A DNA stretch of 64,000 nucleotides, taken from assembly GCA_023897205.1 (NCBI GenBank), contig JAHWDD010000001.1:3224001-3288000 (forward strand), read 5' to 3'. The notes below the pieces were generated by a model. It was not told the origin of the DNA. It saw only the letters and a program-made list of their open reading frames with translations, and made no database searches. The position numbers were made by a program, and so were the translations under genes. Below are positions 34,160-45,840 of this stretch, piece by piece. Source of the stretch: Exophiala sp. HKRS030 (taxonomy: Eukaryota; Ascomycota; Eurotiomycetes; Chaetothyriales; Herpotrichiellaceae). The first letter of the stretch is position 1; every line of letters begins with the position of its first letter.

Positions 34160-34861
34160 ATGGGTGCAAACGGTACACCGCTCGTGGAAAACCTCTACCA
34201 TGTAATATTCACCACCTCCCACCTGTCCAAGCTCGAAGATGTCAACGACAACGTGGAAAAGATTCGGATATGTGGAACATACACCACGTTAGGAGCGGCT
34301 AAGGGTGCGGCACATCGGCTTTTGTTCGAGGCTGGGTATCAGAGGGAATGGTTTGAGGAGTATGATACAAATCAGGATGATTTCGTTGCACATGGCATCA
34401 AGAGACGTTCCGGTCTGGCTGTCTTTGCAAAAGCAAAGGATGGGACTACCTTCCGTATCGGGCTGGCGACGACACCCAATGTACACGCGCTGAGAGACGA
34501 TGAAGACCACAAGATCCATCGACCGCTGTACCACGTCGTGCAAACCACCGTTCTGTACACCGAAGACGACAGCGGCGAAGCCAGAGAGTCCAACATCCAG
34601 GGCTCCTACCTCAAATACGAGGATGCGAGAGAATTGGCTGGGAAGATATTACTATCACCAGAAAATGGAGTCACAAAGGAGAGTTTTGAGCAGTACGATG
34701 AGGCTGGAGAAGGCGAAACTGATTGTGGGTTTGGAGAGAATGTTGTAGTCCACGCCATTGGGAAGAACGGAGAAAATTATCTAGTGAGTGTGTTGAGGGG
34801 CCAGGAGTTAGAGTCTGTGAGGTTGGCAGAGGCCTCGTTGAGAATTCGTGCTTTCAACTAA
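34160..34861 (+). CDS. Unknown protein made of two similar repeats
   Basis: An intronless frame of 233 residues starts MGANGTPLVENLYHVIF. The ATG is the first in a frame that is open further upstream only through a TTG. The protein consists of two related halves. The first has LYHVIFTTSHL, then RICGTYTTLGAAKGAAHRLL, EWFEEYDT and GLAVFAKAKDGTTFRI. The second, from about residue 122, has LYHVVQTTVLY, then NIQGSYLKYEDARELAGKIL, ESFEQYDE and NVVVHAIGKNGENYLV. Both halves thus have the same order of blocks, which suggests an internal duplication. There is no signal peptide or membrane segment. I do not know a function. The matching halves strongly support it being a real protein. Confidence 0.7.
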   Translation: MGANGTPLVENLYHVIFTTSHLSKLEDVNDNVEKIRICGTYTTLGAAKGAAHRLLFEAGYQREWFEEYDTNQDDFVAHGIKRRSGLAVFAKAKDGTTFRIGLATTPNVHALRDDEDHKIHRPLYHVVQTTVLYTEDDSGEARESNIQGSYLKYEDARELAGKILLSPENGVTKESFEQYDEAGEGETDCGFGENVVVHAIGKNGENYLVSVLRGQELESVRLAEASLRIRAFN

Positions 34862-35909
34862 GGGCCGTACCTTCTCGGAGGAAAAGAAGACGTGATCCTC
34901 TGTGGATATCTCTTCTTGCCGGCTATCTTATCGACAGCATTCTTGTAACATAATCGATGAATATTCCACGACGTCTCACATTATGGGTGTAACAACAAGC
35001 CTCTTCTCGTGCAGAGTCTCGAATCAGAAGATGCCCGAAATCGTCTATCCGATACAGCCCTGTGAGTACGAGGCTGAGGCGTGCTTCTGCCTATGCGTCA
35101 AGAACTGCAGCTGTTGGAAATGGATTGGTCGCAATCGGGTACAAGCGATGGCGAGAAGTCCGAATTCTTCTGGGGAGATGAGCTTTAGCTTTTGTGCCAC
35201 ACCCAAGATTCAAACTTGGTTGAATTAACGCCTAAAGGGCAGATGCACGCGTGTTGTTCTGATAAGAGCAACAGCTCGGCTATCCGCATATCCCAACACG
35301 TGACGTGAGTGGCCGCACGAATGGGAGACTATTCTGTGTCTGACCAAGCTTGGCGGCCAAAAGTACGCCGTAACCTGGACTGTTTCATGGTCAGACGCAT
35401 TAATATATTCGGCGGTCTCCGGAACCATTCGAGGGGCTTTGGAGGTGCCGATGACAGTGTTCAGCAGCCAATCAATGTTCGTTGTTGACCAAACGAACAA
35501 GGTAGGATTTGGATTTGGAACCTCGTCGACTTATCACACCACTCACGACTCTTCCCCATGACTTCGTGCAGCAGTGCCTAATTCGTTTGAGAAGACAACG
35601 CGCTCTTTCTTGCCCTGTCACATGCTCACTGCTGCGTATCTCTGATGGCACCTTCGCCCAGCCTGTTCAACGTGAATAATCTGATCATGTTGTCTTTCCC
35701 TACCCATTCTTTTCTACTTGCTTCCATCAGAACGTGTTCGAAGAAGTGCACTATCATTCTACCGAGGCCATATATGTACTTCGTAACAGTCATCGTAACG
35801 TTGTCGTCGCTGTTAGCGATATCAGCTCCATGAATTTCTTGCCTCGCGTATCATTGCACGCTATCTCATTGCTGTCAAACCTCAGGTTTTGACTCGCAGT
35901 ATCTCTAGG
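34862..35909. other. Intergenic with one short Cys-rich frame
   Basis: About 1 kb. An 81-codon frame at 34983-35228 (plus) starts MGVTTSLFSCRV and has a dense Cys patch (CEYEAEACFCLCVKNCSCW). It has no signal peptide, and I do not count it as a gene. Confidence 0.4.
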
Positions 35910-36776
35910 ATGTATATCCCTATCCCTATTCCCATTGACGATCGAGTTCACGACTTTGACCGCCCCGATGTCTTGAGTGGATTGCTGCAGTCGCAATCTG
36001 AGTCGGTGATAATTTACTTGGACTCCCGATCAACGGTGAACACTACTAGTGATGACAACTCGGTCAACATTCCAGAAGCCTTCATCGGAGTCACTGCTGC
36101 TGGTCTCATTCTGCTGCTTCTGATCATATCGTGAGCCGGCAATTCGGAAATCCGCAGGTTCATCAGAATACTAACCACAACAAACATCAGGTTCGCCGTG
36201 TACAAGAAGTGCACTTCTGATGATGATGTTCATTCGGACACAGCATCGACCATAACCGATTCTGCTTGGCGGATTGAAGACATCGAGGCTTTGAGCAGCA
36301 GTAGCGAGGCAGTGGTGGCAGCGAAACATCGCAAGCGACTGAAGAAACTTGATCAACTTGCGCCGGTTCAGTCACTCCACAGCTGGCGTGCCGAGAAACA
36401 GCTGAGTCATGTTGAGACGTTTGCTACTGTGTCTACCAAATTGATCTGATATGTCTTTGCTCTGCGCTCAGTCATGAACTTGAAAACTAACATTCGCAGT
36501 ACTGCTATCTGCCTCGATTTGATTGAAGAAAAGGAGCAGATACGCGAACTACAATGCGGACATGTCTACCACTCTGCCTGTCTCAATCTATGGGTTGAGA
36601 GGGGCCACCATGATTGTCCTTTATGCAAATACGACATTCTAGGCTTGAGACCAACACCGACTCATGCGCCGGAAAGCGAGGATGCCGAAGAAGAATCAAG
36701 TTCTAGGACAGAACCGACCGACAGGTCACGAACCGTGGTAATATCTAATCCACAGCCGCAGAATGCGGCGCCTTGA
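35910..36776 (+). CDS. Single-pass membrane protein with RING-H2-type finger, likely E3 ubiquitin ligase
   Basis: Exon 1 (35910-36130) encodes MYIPIPIPIDDRVHDFD, a short outer part with a possible N-glycosylation site (NTTS) and a membrane helix (IGVTAAGLILLLLIIS). A 60-bp intron (36131-36190, GTGAGC, ACTAACC branch) leads to exon 2 with KKCTSDDDVHS and a basic stretch (KHRKRLKKL). Exon 3 starts at 36500 after an ACTAAC branch site and CGCAG, and carries ICLDLIEEKE, QCGHVYHSACLNLW and HDCPLCKYD. These are ligands 2-8 of a RING-H2 finger. The layout matches fungal transmembrane RING ligases. The first zinc-ligand Cys, expected three residues before ICLD, reads Thr in this frame. The donor of intron 2 is uncertain (36419 or 36431 both keep phase). 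The C-terminus is Ser/Glu-rich. Confidence 0.7.
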
Positions 36777-39700
36777 GCAAGCAACATTCAATCCGAACGG
36801 TGACTTCAAGGTCCGACATGAATTCGTGGACGAACTCCGGACTTAGTTGAAATCCGTCTCAGCCTTGTAAAAACTCCACTACAGCCAGCAGTTTTGACCT
36901 GCATAGAAGCGACATCATATCAAGGTCGTGTTTGCGATCATTTCGCCTTCCAGTGAACACTCACAAAGGTTTACAAAGCCTTGGTTCGCAAGTCGTCCCT
37001 TGTTCCTAACGGAGAGGACGAGCGATTGCTTACAACCACACTTTTATCGCTACAAGAAGACTCGCCAGCAGCCATATTGGCATAGTTACAATTGATGGGA
37101 CTGGCTGCGATGGGGTGGTTTCACCGAGCCTTATGGCTGAGGTGTTTCTTATTGTCAAAGGACTTTCAAGTGTGGAGGAATGGTCCTTCGCTGTGGTCTA
37201 CCTCCTTCAAGATTTTAAGAACTTCTTCTAGTATGCCATTGACCTTGATTGCATTCATCTAGCATTTGCGTCCAGCTTAGCTAATATTGCCCAGATAGAA
37301 CCGTTCACATCCTCAAAACACTCAAATTATTCTATACAGTGATATCTCAACCTACACGGTGAGAATATGTGGCCTCCTGCTGTATTGGTGTGCGCCGTCA
37401 TTCTTGCCCTCCGAACACCAGATCGCACTTACTAGTGATCAGGTTTTCCATGGCATTTTGGTAGGCCTGTTATACCTCTGGGATGCCCTGAAAACATTCT
37501 TTACGGTGCAATGACGACCTGCCGCAGGCGTCAACGCCATGAGTTGTTCGCTGGGATCTTTAGCTGTTTGTTGTGATGTTAGGACAGTACTAGCTACATC
37601 TTAGATACTTAGTATCCACTGTCGTGAGAGTATTCTAGATGTTCTGATCTCCTCCTGAGCCTGGGGTCACGATCTAGGCATCTTCCTTGGCATGACTCCG
37701 GGTGTATTCATTGAACAAGCTCGACTAGCATTGTGCGGGGCTGTCCATTATCAGGATCGATCGGAACGCTCTTTTCTCCGTAAATATTGCAGCGACCGAG
37801 GATATCTATCTATGAACGAGGACAACGGTGTATCAGAGACGTTAAGGACCCATCTTGAGCGGCATACACACCCTGTCCTTTTGCAGTATGCGTAATACAG
37901 TATACACCCTTTCGTCGCCTTTGCGATCAAAAGAGTCTGGACGATAGTAGTAAATGTATTGACCGACGTTGTAGCTCTCTTGAAAGCTCACTCTAAACTA
38001 GCCTATCTTACTCTCGAATACTTCAAGTTAGAACAAGTACATCGATTCTTTAGTATTTAGGCGGTTCATAACATCACACTTTCATCGTGCAAAGTTACAG
38101 CCGAAAGATTGGACGTTCGTCGGGTCTTATGCTTTAGTACGGAATCATTTTCCTACTTGTCCTTAAGTTCCTACCCAGGTATTTAGACAGAGTCCGAACC
38201 TTAGAGAGACGTGGTGTTCTGTCAGAAAACTGGACGACTTCTTCTAAAGTCCTAAGATAAAGATACCAACCCGAATCATTTCGAGCTACTACCTACTAGT
38301 AGTACATAGTATGCGATTACAATAATTATGTAAGCTATGAAAATTATTGCTATATATTTCCCTTTCATGCTTATTTGACCAAATGGCAGAGCAGTGTTAT
38401 AGTATACTATTAATCTCCTGTTGATAACCTGTCTTTGTTCTATATTAGAGTCTTCAATCTTAATACTGCGGTTCTGCTTAATTCTGGGCTGAAAATATAT
38501 TTCACTATTGCTTAGAAGTCACGCGCAAGTAAAATACTCGTGTCATGCTTTGAGTAGCAAGAACGAGGGTGTATCCTAAACTGAAGACTTCGATTTTAAG
38601 TACCCTTCGCAACAAATGCTTATAGAAGCGGTTCAATTCTACACCGCCTTCGAACAGTTTTCACGATACAAGTATACAAGCATTTATTCTCTGCAGATGC
38701 GACTAGAACCTACTTATTCAGTAGGTAACTGCTGCTCAAGTTGCTATGCGTATCTAGCATCACCGAGGAAGCAACTGCGACTTAATCACCACTGCGACTT
38801 AGTACAACAACTTGAAGTCTGCAGGGGCATATGATATATCTATAAGTACTAGTGATTGATTAATGTTACGAACCAGCATGCAAATGTATACTACTACTTA
38901 GTAGTAGCTGTTGAAAACACACCACCAGACAGCCTCAGACTTGGGCGAGTCTATAGAGACACTCCAGGAGCTGGCTGTGAGTAGAACGAGCCTATGATTT
39001 ACGATCTATAATCTGTAGTGATCTATTCAAGAGAGCAGTAGAGCACACAAATACTTAGATCACACCCACATTCGTTCGTTAGATATATAAGTAAACCACT
39101 GTCTCTCAAAGAGCGTGATGAGATCCTCGTACTCAATTTCAATCATCAAGGCAGAGATACAAGTACAAAGTACCGTTTCCATGGCCCTGGTTAACCTACG
39201 GCTTCCTATAGTGTAAATTCTACTTCAATTTCGTAACCTTGAAAGCAAGTACTCCCATGAATTTTTGACAAGCGAATGCTAGCTATATTACTAGTACCCA
39301 TTTGTTTGTTCGTCGTACTGGTGGTCGTGATCTATTTTCCTGCTCATAGGTCCTAGATCTGCGTTGGCAAAGCATTTTTGTGTTTTACTTAGTAAAGTAT
39401 AGGAATTTTCATGAAGTAGTCGTCGTGCTAACACCGTTCGCGGACTGACAATTAACTAAAAAGTGCACCAGGCACGATGTCCTTGTCTTCTAGTAAATGG
39501 TGCATTTCCAAGATGTACGTCGACAGCGGCGACTCATACATGTAAGTATTGTTGTGAAACCATTTATCTTTTCGTTTTGTCTTTCTTTAAGGTCCCACTA
39601 AGGTCTACAAGTACAAGTATGGTCTTCTGTTCAAGTAATTCGAAAAATACCAATGCCATAATCATTCATCTAGGTCGCACATAACCATTTGAACCATAAT

Positions 39701-39815
39701 ACATATCAGCAATTTTAAAGCTGAAAAAGAAACTCGTCGCTACATCATGCCCTCCGTCTTACTCGGCTTATCGTATCCTACTAAAGTCCCCGAGTCAGTA
39801 TCCTATTTCCCATGC
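36777..39815. other. AT-rich stretch without convincing genes
   Basis: About 3 kb with visibly lower GC (sample lines around 38.3-38.5 kb and 39.2 kb are about 30-37% G+C) than flanking genes. It has many short TA-rich words (TACTAGTAG, CTACTACTTAGTAGTAG at about 38893-38909) and no frame above about 75 codons with protein-like make-up. It could be a decayed, RIP-mutated mobile element or simply gene-poor DNA. I see no transposase or reverse-transcriptase motif. Confidence 0.55.
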
Positions 39816-41253
39816 TCATGCACGGAGTTGCCGTTGAGATTCGAAGGACCTGCCATGCATCTCGTAGCCTTCAGTGCCGGGACGTGGTTTCTCACCTGGC
39901 AATGAGCTTGCTCGTTTGCTGGAAATGGTCGAGTAGACAAGCACGGCGATGTAGAAGAGGAAGATGACGGCAGCGACAACGCTGTACACGATGATGGAAT
40001 AGTTTGGAACATAGAGACTTCCAACCGGACCTGTTTGCAAGAAACCTAGCCCACCGTTGACAATACCAAGGACCATGACGATGCGGCCCAGCCATCTGTG
40101 CCCGATACCCATGGGACTGCGGGTTCCATTCTTGATATAGTGCATGTGTTGAGCAGCACCTAGAGCTGGTTGAAACAGGACCATCCATGCGACAACGACG
40201 AAGCCAATGACTTGATGGTAGCCGTCGATCATGTCCAAATTCTGAGCAAGTTTGATGCCGAGACCAAGGCCGACCAACATCAAGATGACGCTGACGACCT
40301 GGAGCGGTGCGTGAATGTAACGGACTTTTTGGTGATGGGGAGGTAAACTGTCAAGGCTGAGAGAGGGAAGAGGACCACGAAGACCAGGCCCATGACGACG
40401 GCATGACCAATGCGAATGCCGTCATCCGGTCCTGACTGAGAGCTTGTTGCACCAGAGCTTGAAGAATCCGGGTTTGAGCTAACAATTGGTCCTGATACAC
40501 CATTCGTAGGTGTTACGGTTGCGGGAGTAGTTAGCGTCGCAGTTGCAGTTGCAGTCCCAGATCCGGTGGTGGCTGTAGCGGTCACAGTCCCGCTTGCAGT
40601 CTCGGTCTGGGATGAGTCACTGTTATCGACAGCGGAGATGAATGGATTCGAAGAACTGCCACCAGTGCCCTGAGTCAAATCCAAGGTGAAGGAAGAATGG
40701 CGATCGTGTCGAACAATGGTTGCGCTTGTGCTCGTGGAATCGATCGCGTCTCCGTTCTTCCAGGCATATATCCAGTTAGACGAGGTACTTGTGGGATCCA
40801 TAGTGCCACCACTCCAGCTCAGGCATGAGTCGCACCGGATGTTGGCGACCATGGAGCCATCTGAGGAAATACCCGTACCCTCGAGCACGAATATGGAGGC
40901 GTCCGAGTTCTCTTGCGGTTCACTGTACCCACTACCTATTCGAGGAGACACGGTGACATTGGTGCTATCCGCCGAATAAACGACTAGCATATTTGCACCT
41001 GACATTCTTGTTCCCTGTCCGAAAGCGAACCATTCTGTTCCACTGGGGGCGCTGAGCTGGAGGTAAATCGAACCACTGCCCGAAGATGCAGTGTCTGAGG
41101 GGATGTTCACTGCTATGCCAATATTATTTGAGGCATAGGATGCAAATTGTGCAGCGGCAGTTGCGACTGAAACGTATTAATGCAAATTGTCCAGTCTACA
41201 GCATCGTTAGGCTTACCAAAACCGCTGGCCGCCAAGAGCCGCCTGAGGCCCAT
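39816..41253 (-). CDS. Secreted-type DOMON (CDH cytochrome) domain fused to cytochrome b561
   Basis: Such proteins carry heme on both sides and move electrons across the plasma membrane, for example to metals or ascorbate-like donors. Exon 1 (41217-41253) and exon 2 (39816-41166) flank a 50-bp intron (GTAAGC...TTTCAG). The protein starts MGLRRLLAASGF with a signal peptide of about 20-25 residues. The DOMON part has WFAFGQGTRMSGANMLVVY, with a Met suited as heme ligand, and RHDRHSSFTLDL with candidate His. A Ser/Thr/Ala-rich linker follows, then five helices with the four b561-type His: GHAVVMG, YIHAPLQ, YHQVIGF and HRWLGR. A frame break at TTTTT 40326-40330 (AAAAA in the coding strand) lies between helices 1 and 2. 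Corrected length is about 462 residues. Confidence 0.88.
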
Positions 41254-42942
41254 ATCTAGATATAATCCGGGGTAACGTGCAACAGATACGAGAAGAACGA
41301 TGTCGCAGTCGCGAAATGAATTGTAATATCTGATTCAACGAGTGCTAGCTTGCTTGATATGAAAACAACGATCGAGTTCTAAAAGAACCGATCAGGAAAA
41401 AGGGATATTGTAGTGGAATGAAGGGGTAAATTTATTGAATTCTCAGCCCTCCCGGGTCTAGACGTCGGAAAGGGTGTCAAACCTTGTGTAGATTGCTTGT
41501 GGTCCTGTGGATTGCGCGTGCCTCCCCAAGTGCCTCTCGTGGCTTGCTAGGGGAGACCAGGGGTAAACAGACAAGCGTCGATAGTGCGTGCCCCCCTGGG
41601 CGCTTGCTGCACACCGGACAAGTCTTGGACTCTTGGTACTTGGGCGCGTCTGCATATCATGACGCGGCCATTAATGTCGTCCATCGTAGACTTTTTTTTA
41701 CCTTTGAATGCGCATGGTTTCACCAGGGAGAAGAAATAGAAATCAGAACGGACTTACCACAATATCTCCTGGACATTGAAAGATGATTGAAGGATGGTCC
41801 CGGGGTCGGACCGGCGTCTGTCTCTATTCTTGGAATGCTTCGGGTGGGAGACTGGATGAGGATCGGGGAAATGAGCTGAATGCCTGATTTGACGATTTCC
41901 CCAAGGAAAAAGGATAGGCGAAGATGCGCTAGTCCGAAAAAGGCACCCGTGGCAGAGCTAGTTCGAACCTCGCACTTTGTTTCTCATCCTCCGTTGCTTG
42001 GCCCAGGTTCTCAAGCTCGGGAAAAGTCTATCATTAAACTGCTATCGAATAGGCAGCTTCTGGTTGGCTGAGAGGACAGACCGGTGTCATTCTCAGATTC
42101 GCAATCGATAAGGTCCCAACGTTGAAGGTCCCGCATTGGAACTCGAGGAGCACAGTTGTCCGTGGTCACTACTAAATGCATACATGATTTTGCGCGCTCA
42201 GTTCAAGGTCGTTCCATGTATCCGTAGAGCTTGATCTGACAAATTCTGGTTTCTGATCTTTCTTACTGGCTCATTCACCAATCGACACGATTCGCCCATC
42301 CAACCACGATATCGAACCGAGCCATGATCGAGGCGCAGCAATTCTTCTTGCGCTAAACCCGCTGCATCAGGCTCTTGGTACTGAAGACTAATGCACGATA
42401 CTTAGGTGGTATGGAATGTACCATTAATGATGACGATTGCCCGCTATGCCTCTCAGCTAACACATTCATCGTAGGACTCGAGTCGAGCCGACCACTGACT
42501 GATTATACATCTGTTGTACATTGCAGCGTATATCCGTGGTTCATTAACCACTATCACACCATCGCACGGAGGCGGTTATACTCCGGGTCCACTTCTTCGG
42601 TCATACTTTCCCCAGTAAAATACCATTCACAAGTCGTGCTCAAGTCTGAATCTTCAACTGACGAGAATAAACGCCGGCTGGCCACCGCCCTCGGCTTTGG
42701 AGAGATGATGTGGACGATGGCAATGTCAGATCTGCCGGGCTTGGTAGACGCGTGTCTCGTCGCCTAGGAATTGTTTTACCAGAATGTGCATCAGGCTATT
42801 AGTGACCGTGCGAAAGGCTATTTTTCTGGTAGGTTTCTGTTGAGATCATCCGAGCACAGCCCGGTAGTTGGATATGATGGTCTAATGGTTGAAACCCTGG
42901 ACGTTGTCGGTGTTGACCTTCGATGCGGATAACTCAAGGTAA
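41254..42942. other. Intergenic; one doubtful small frame
   Basis: About 1.7 kb. A plus-strand frame 42411-42767 encodes 118 residues from an ATG (MECTINDDDCPLCLS...), with one CxxC and no recognised domain, and it lies tail to tail with TYR1. I rate it below one chance in three of being a gene. The rest shows nothing. Confidence 0.4.
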
Positions 42943-44771
42943 TCAATTCTTTGTATGCACCATGATTTCTTTGATCATTTCATTACCGAGTCTGACGGCA
43001 TCGGGAAATCGTGGCGCAAAGAATTGCTGGATATTTTCGAAGCGATCACGGTACGCCTCGAATGCTCCAAAAGAGACACATTCAGACCACGCCTATTGTG
43101 ATCAAGTCAGCCATTCATTGTTCAACACGCGCATCGTTGCAGAACGCCAAACAAGAGTGAAATGAAATGCAGAAAAGAAAAACCTACACGAGCTGCAAAG
43201 GTAAATTCCAAATCATCTGAGCGGAAAGTGTTATCTTCGATCGCGGTATTGATAACTTCGTTAAGGAGAGTCTCATTGCGAAAGAGGTATTCTGTCACAC
43301 CGAGCCATATTCGGAAGAGCTGCTCAAAAGTTAGACCACCATCAAACATATCAACACAGAACTTACTGGCGTCGAACATATCATATGTTCGTAGGGCACA
43401 ATACCAAGCTTCCACCAGCAATCAACAATTCCTAGTAGACTCAGGTGATTGTTGGGAGTCCTTTCAGTTGGTCGCTTGGACAAGGAAAATCGGTCGAGCA
43501 CTTCGTCTCCTAACAAAAGTGTTTGATCTGAAGCATGCTTGGAAAATACTGCTGCACCAGCTGTTTTGATTCGTTTCTCGAGTTCTTCTCGATGTCCGCC
43601 CAACATTAATTTGAATAATTCCGTGACTGATTGAGCATACTGCCGAATCTGCTCCCGTGCAGCAGGATTCAGGATAGCAAGCCCAGCATAGACGTGCCAT
43701 TTGTTGGCATAGATGCGTAGTGTAATGTTGATTTTGACATTTTCGATCCCTCCCAGGTATCTGCTGATCTCCCACGGAAATTGCTTGTTCGCCGCCCATG
43801 CGGTGCCCATACTCAAAAATGCGGCATGTGTTACAGCTTGTGTGTCAGCAGTAATCCGATCGTGCTTCTCTCCAGACAGATAGACAATTTTGGACTTGAG
43901 ACAAGAGAGGATCTGTACACACAAATCAACACTCTCTTGGGAAGCTCGGTGTTGGATTACGACGAGTGGTTGGCCTGTTGGATCTACCGCAGGACCGTGT
44001 AGGGAGTGACACGAAACAATTTCGACATCACTAGGAAGATATTTTTCAAAAGCCGCCAGCTCAGGTGCTTTGCAAGAAGTTTGCCCTCCGACAATAGCAC
44101 CGACCTTGGTTGATGGCCCGTACTCTGCGACAACCTTGTCGATAATTTCAGCTTCTACACTGTAGATTATCCAATCACTAGCTCTGGAAACGAGGTGGCC
44201 ATTAGGAAGTATGTTTATTAAAGTCTATATACGGTCAAACTCTGCTATCATCATGCTTGCGAACGACACAAACCTCATTCTCATACTCTTTCTTGAGCTC
44301 TTGGAGTTTGTCTGGTCGATCGCAAGCATTAACTCTGCAGTGACATTCTATCAGTTGATGCAATTGACAAGATACTGAGGTACATCAAATGCATGGAACC
44401 TGTACCACTCCAGTTAGAAATGAGCTGCAAACATTGTATTGAGGGGGAGAAGTTGATTTTGAAAATTTTCCTCAGACAAATAAAAGTAAGGTAGCGAGTA
44501 TTTTACATCAGTGACAATCGCCGCGACGGTAGCAGCGCCAGAAAGGCGAAGCAATGTGACAACGATCATGCTCGAGCCAAATGCACTCAAGTCATCCTTG
44601 AGATGGGAGGGGGAAAGAAAGGAGAGGGCAACATACCTGTAACAAGCTATGACTGGTGGCAAGCTGATTGTGCAACAAGTTGACCTACCGCCATCCTGCC
44701 TGACTAAACCTCTTTGCATACATGCGACCCATGTCGCCCATGCCAATGATACCGACCGTAATATCACTCAT
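42943..44771 (-). CDS. TYR1: Prephenate dehydrogenase (tyrosine biosynthesis)
   Basis: Tyr1 oxidatively decarboxylates prephenate to 4-hydroxyphenylpyruvate with NADP+. I built it from five exons: 44689-44771, 44274-44334, 43367-44224, 43188-43319 and 42943-43092. Introns 2-4 are 49, 47 and 95 bp, and intron 1 is 354 bp. All phases agree and give 427 residues with no frame break. The start is MSDITVGIIGMGDMGRMY, with the dinucleotide motif GMGDMG at residues 10-15. Then come WRVNACDRPDKLQELKKEYE, SDWIIYSVEAEIIDKVV, VGAIVGGQTS, VSCHSLHGPAVDPTGQPLVV, and the helical C-terminal half with HAAFLSMGTAWA and NNHLSLLGIVDCWW. The last exon ends EIMVHTKN. The gene is divergent from RPS14. The first intron is discussed separately because of its unusual structure. 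Confidence 0.93.
44335..44688 (-). other. TYR1 intron 1, long and possibly composite
   Basis: This intron is six to seven times longer than most in the window. Read on the minus strand it consists of three blocks, each starting with GT and ending with AG and directly abutting: 44637-44688 (52 bp, GTAGGT...TTACAG), 44400-44636 (237 bp, GTATGT...GGTACAG, with TTCTAAC as branch-like site) and 44335-44399 (65 bp, GTTCCA...CTGCAG). Removing the whole leaves Arg-Val-Asn-Ala at the junction, as expected for Tyr1. Confidence 0.6.
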
Positions 44772-45182
44772 CGTGAGAGAGTCAACAATTGATTCACTTA
44801 GTCGTAGGGAAAAAAATCCTCAAAGCTCCGAGATCTCATCCAGACAACAGCGTGGAAAATTTCCTTGCAACAATAGTCTTAGCAACTTAGTCTCTCGACT
44901 GATAGCTGCACGATTCCGATTCTAATCTCCAGAGCATGAAAAAGGATTTGTTGGTAAACACAAAGTAGAATGTAGGAGATCTGACGAGGAAAAAGAAGTG
45001 AAAGATTCATCGCCAGCGCCAAGACTTGTATCCAAATATCGTTAGCGCAAGCATCGGAGTTTACGAATGCCGACGATTTGCCCACAACCACCAATTTTGC
45101 GCAGGTTCGAAATTGTGTGTTTTATCTCATCCACGACAAGTCAATCAACAAAGACTCCCTCACACACTACACATCCGTCAAG
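44772..45182. promoter_or_regulatory. Shared promoter region of TYR1 and RPS14
   Basis: The divergent starts are 411 bp apart. The right part, just before the RPS14 ATG, is pyrimidine-rich, with repeated CACACTACACATCC-like words, as in leaders of ribosomal protein genes. Confidence 0.45.

Positions 45183-45840
<658 letters not shown>

Noticed and set aside
34983..35228. Small Cys-rich frame as a secreted effector-like protein
   Set aside because: It has no signal peptide, the Cys spacing matches no fold I know, and there is no supporting splice or promoter signal.
41930..42010. A TTCGAAC loop with partly pairing arms, tRNA-like on the minus strand
   Set aside because: The T-arm pairs only four of five bases and no matching acceptor stem, D-arm or anticodon arm can be drawn.
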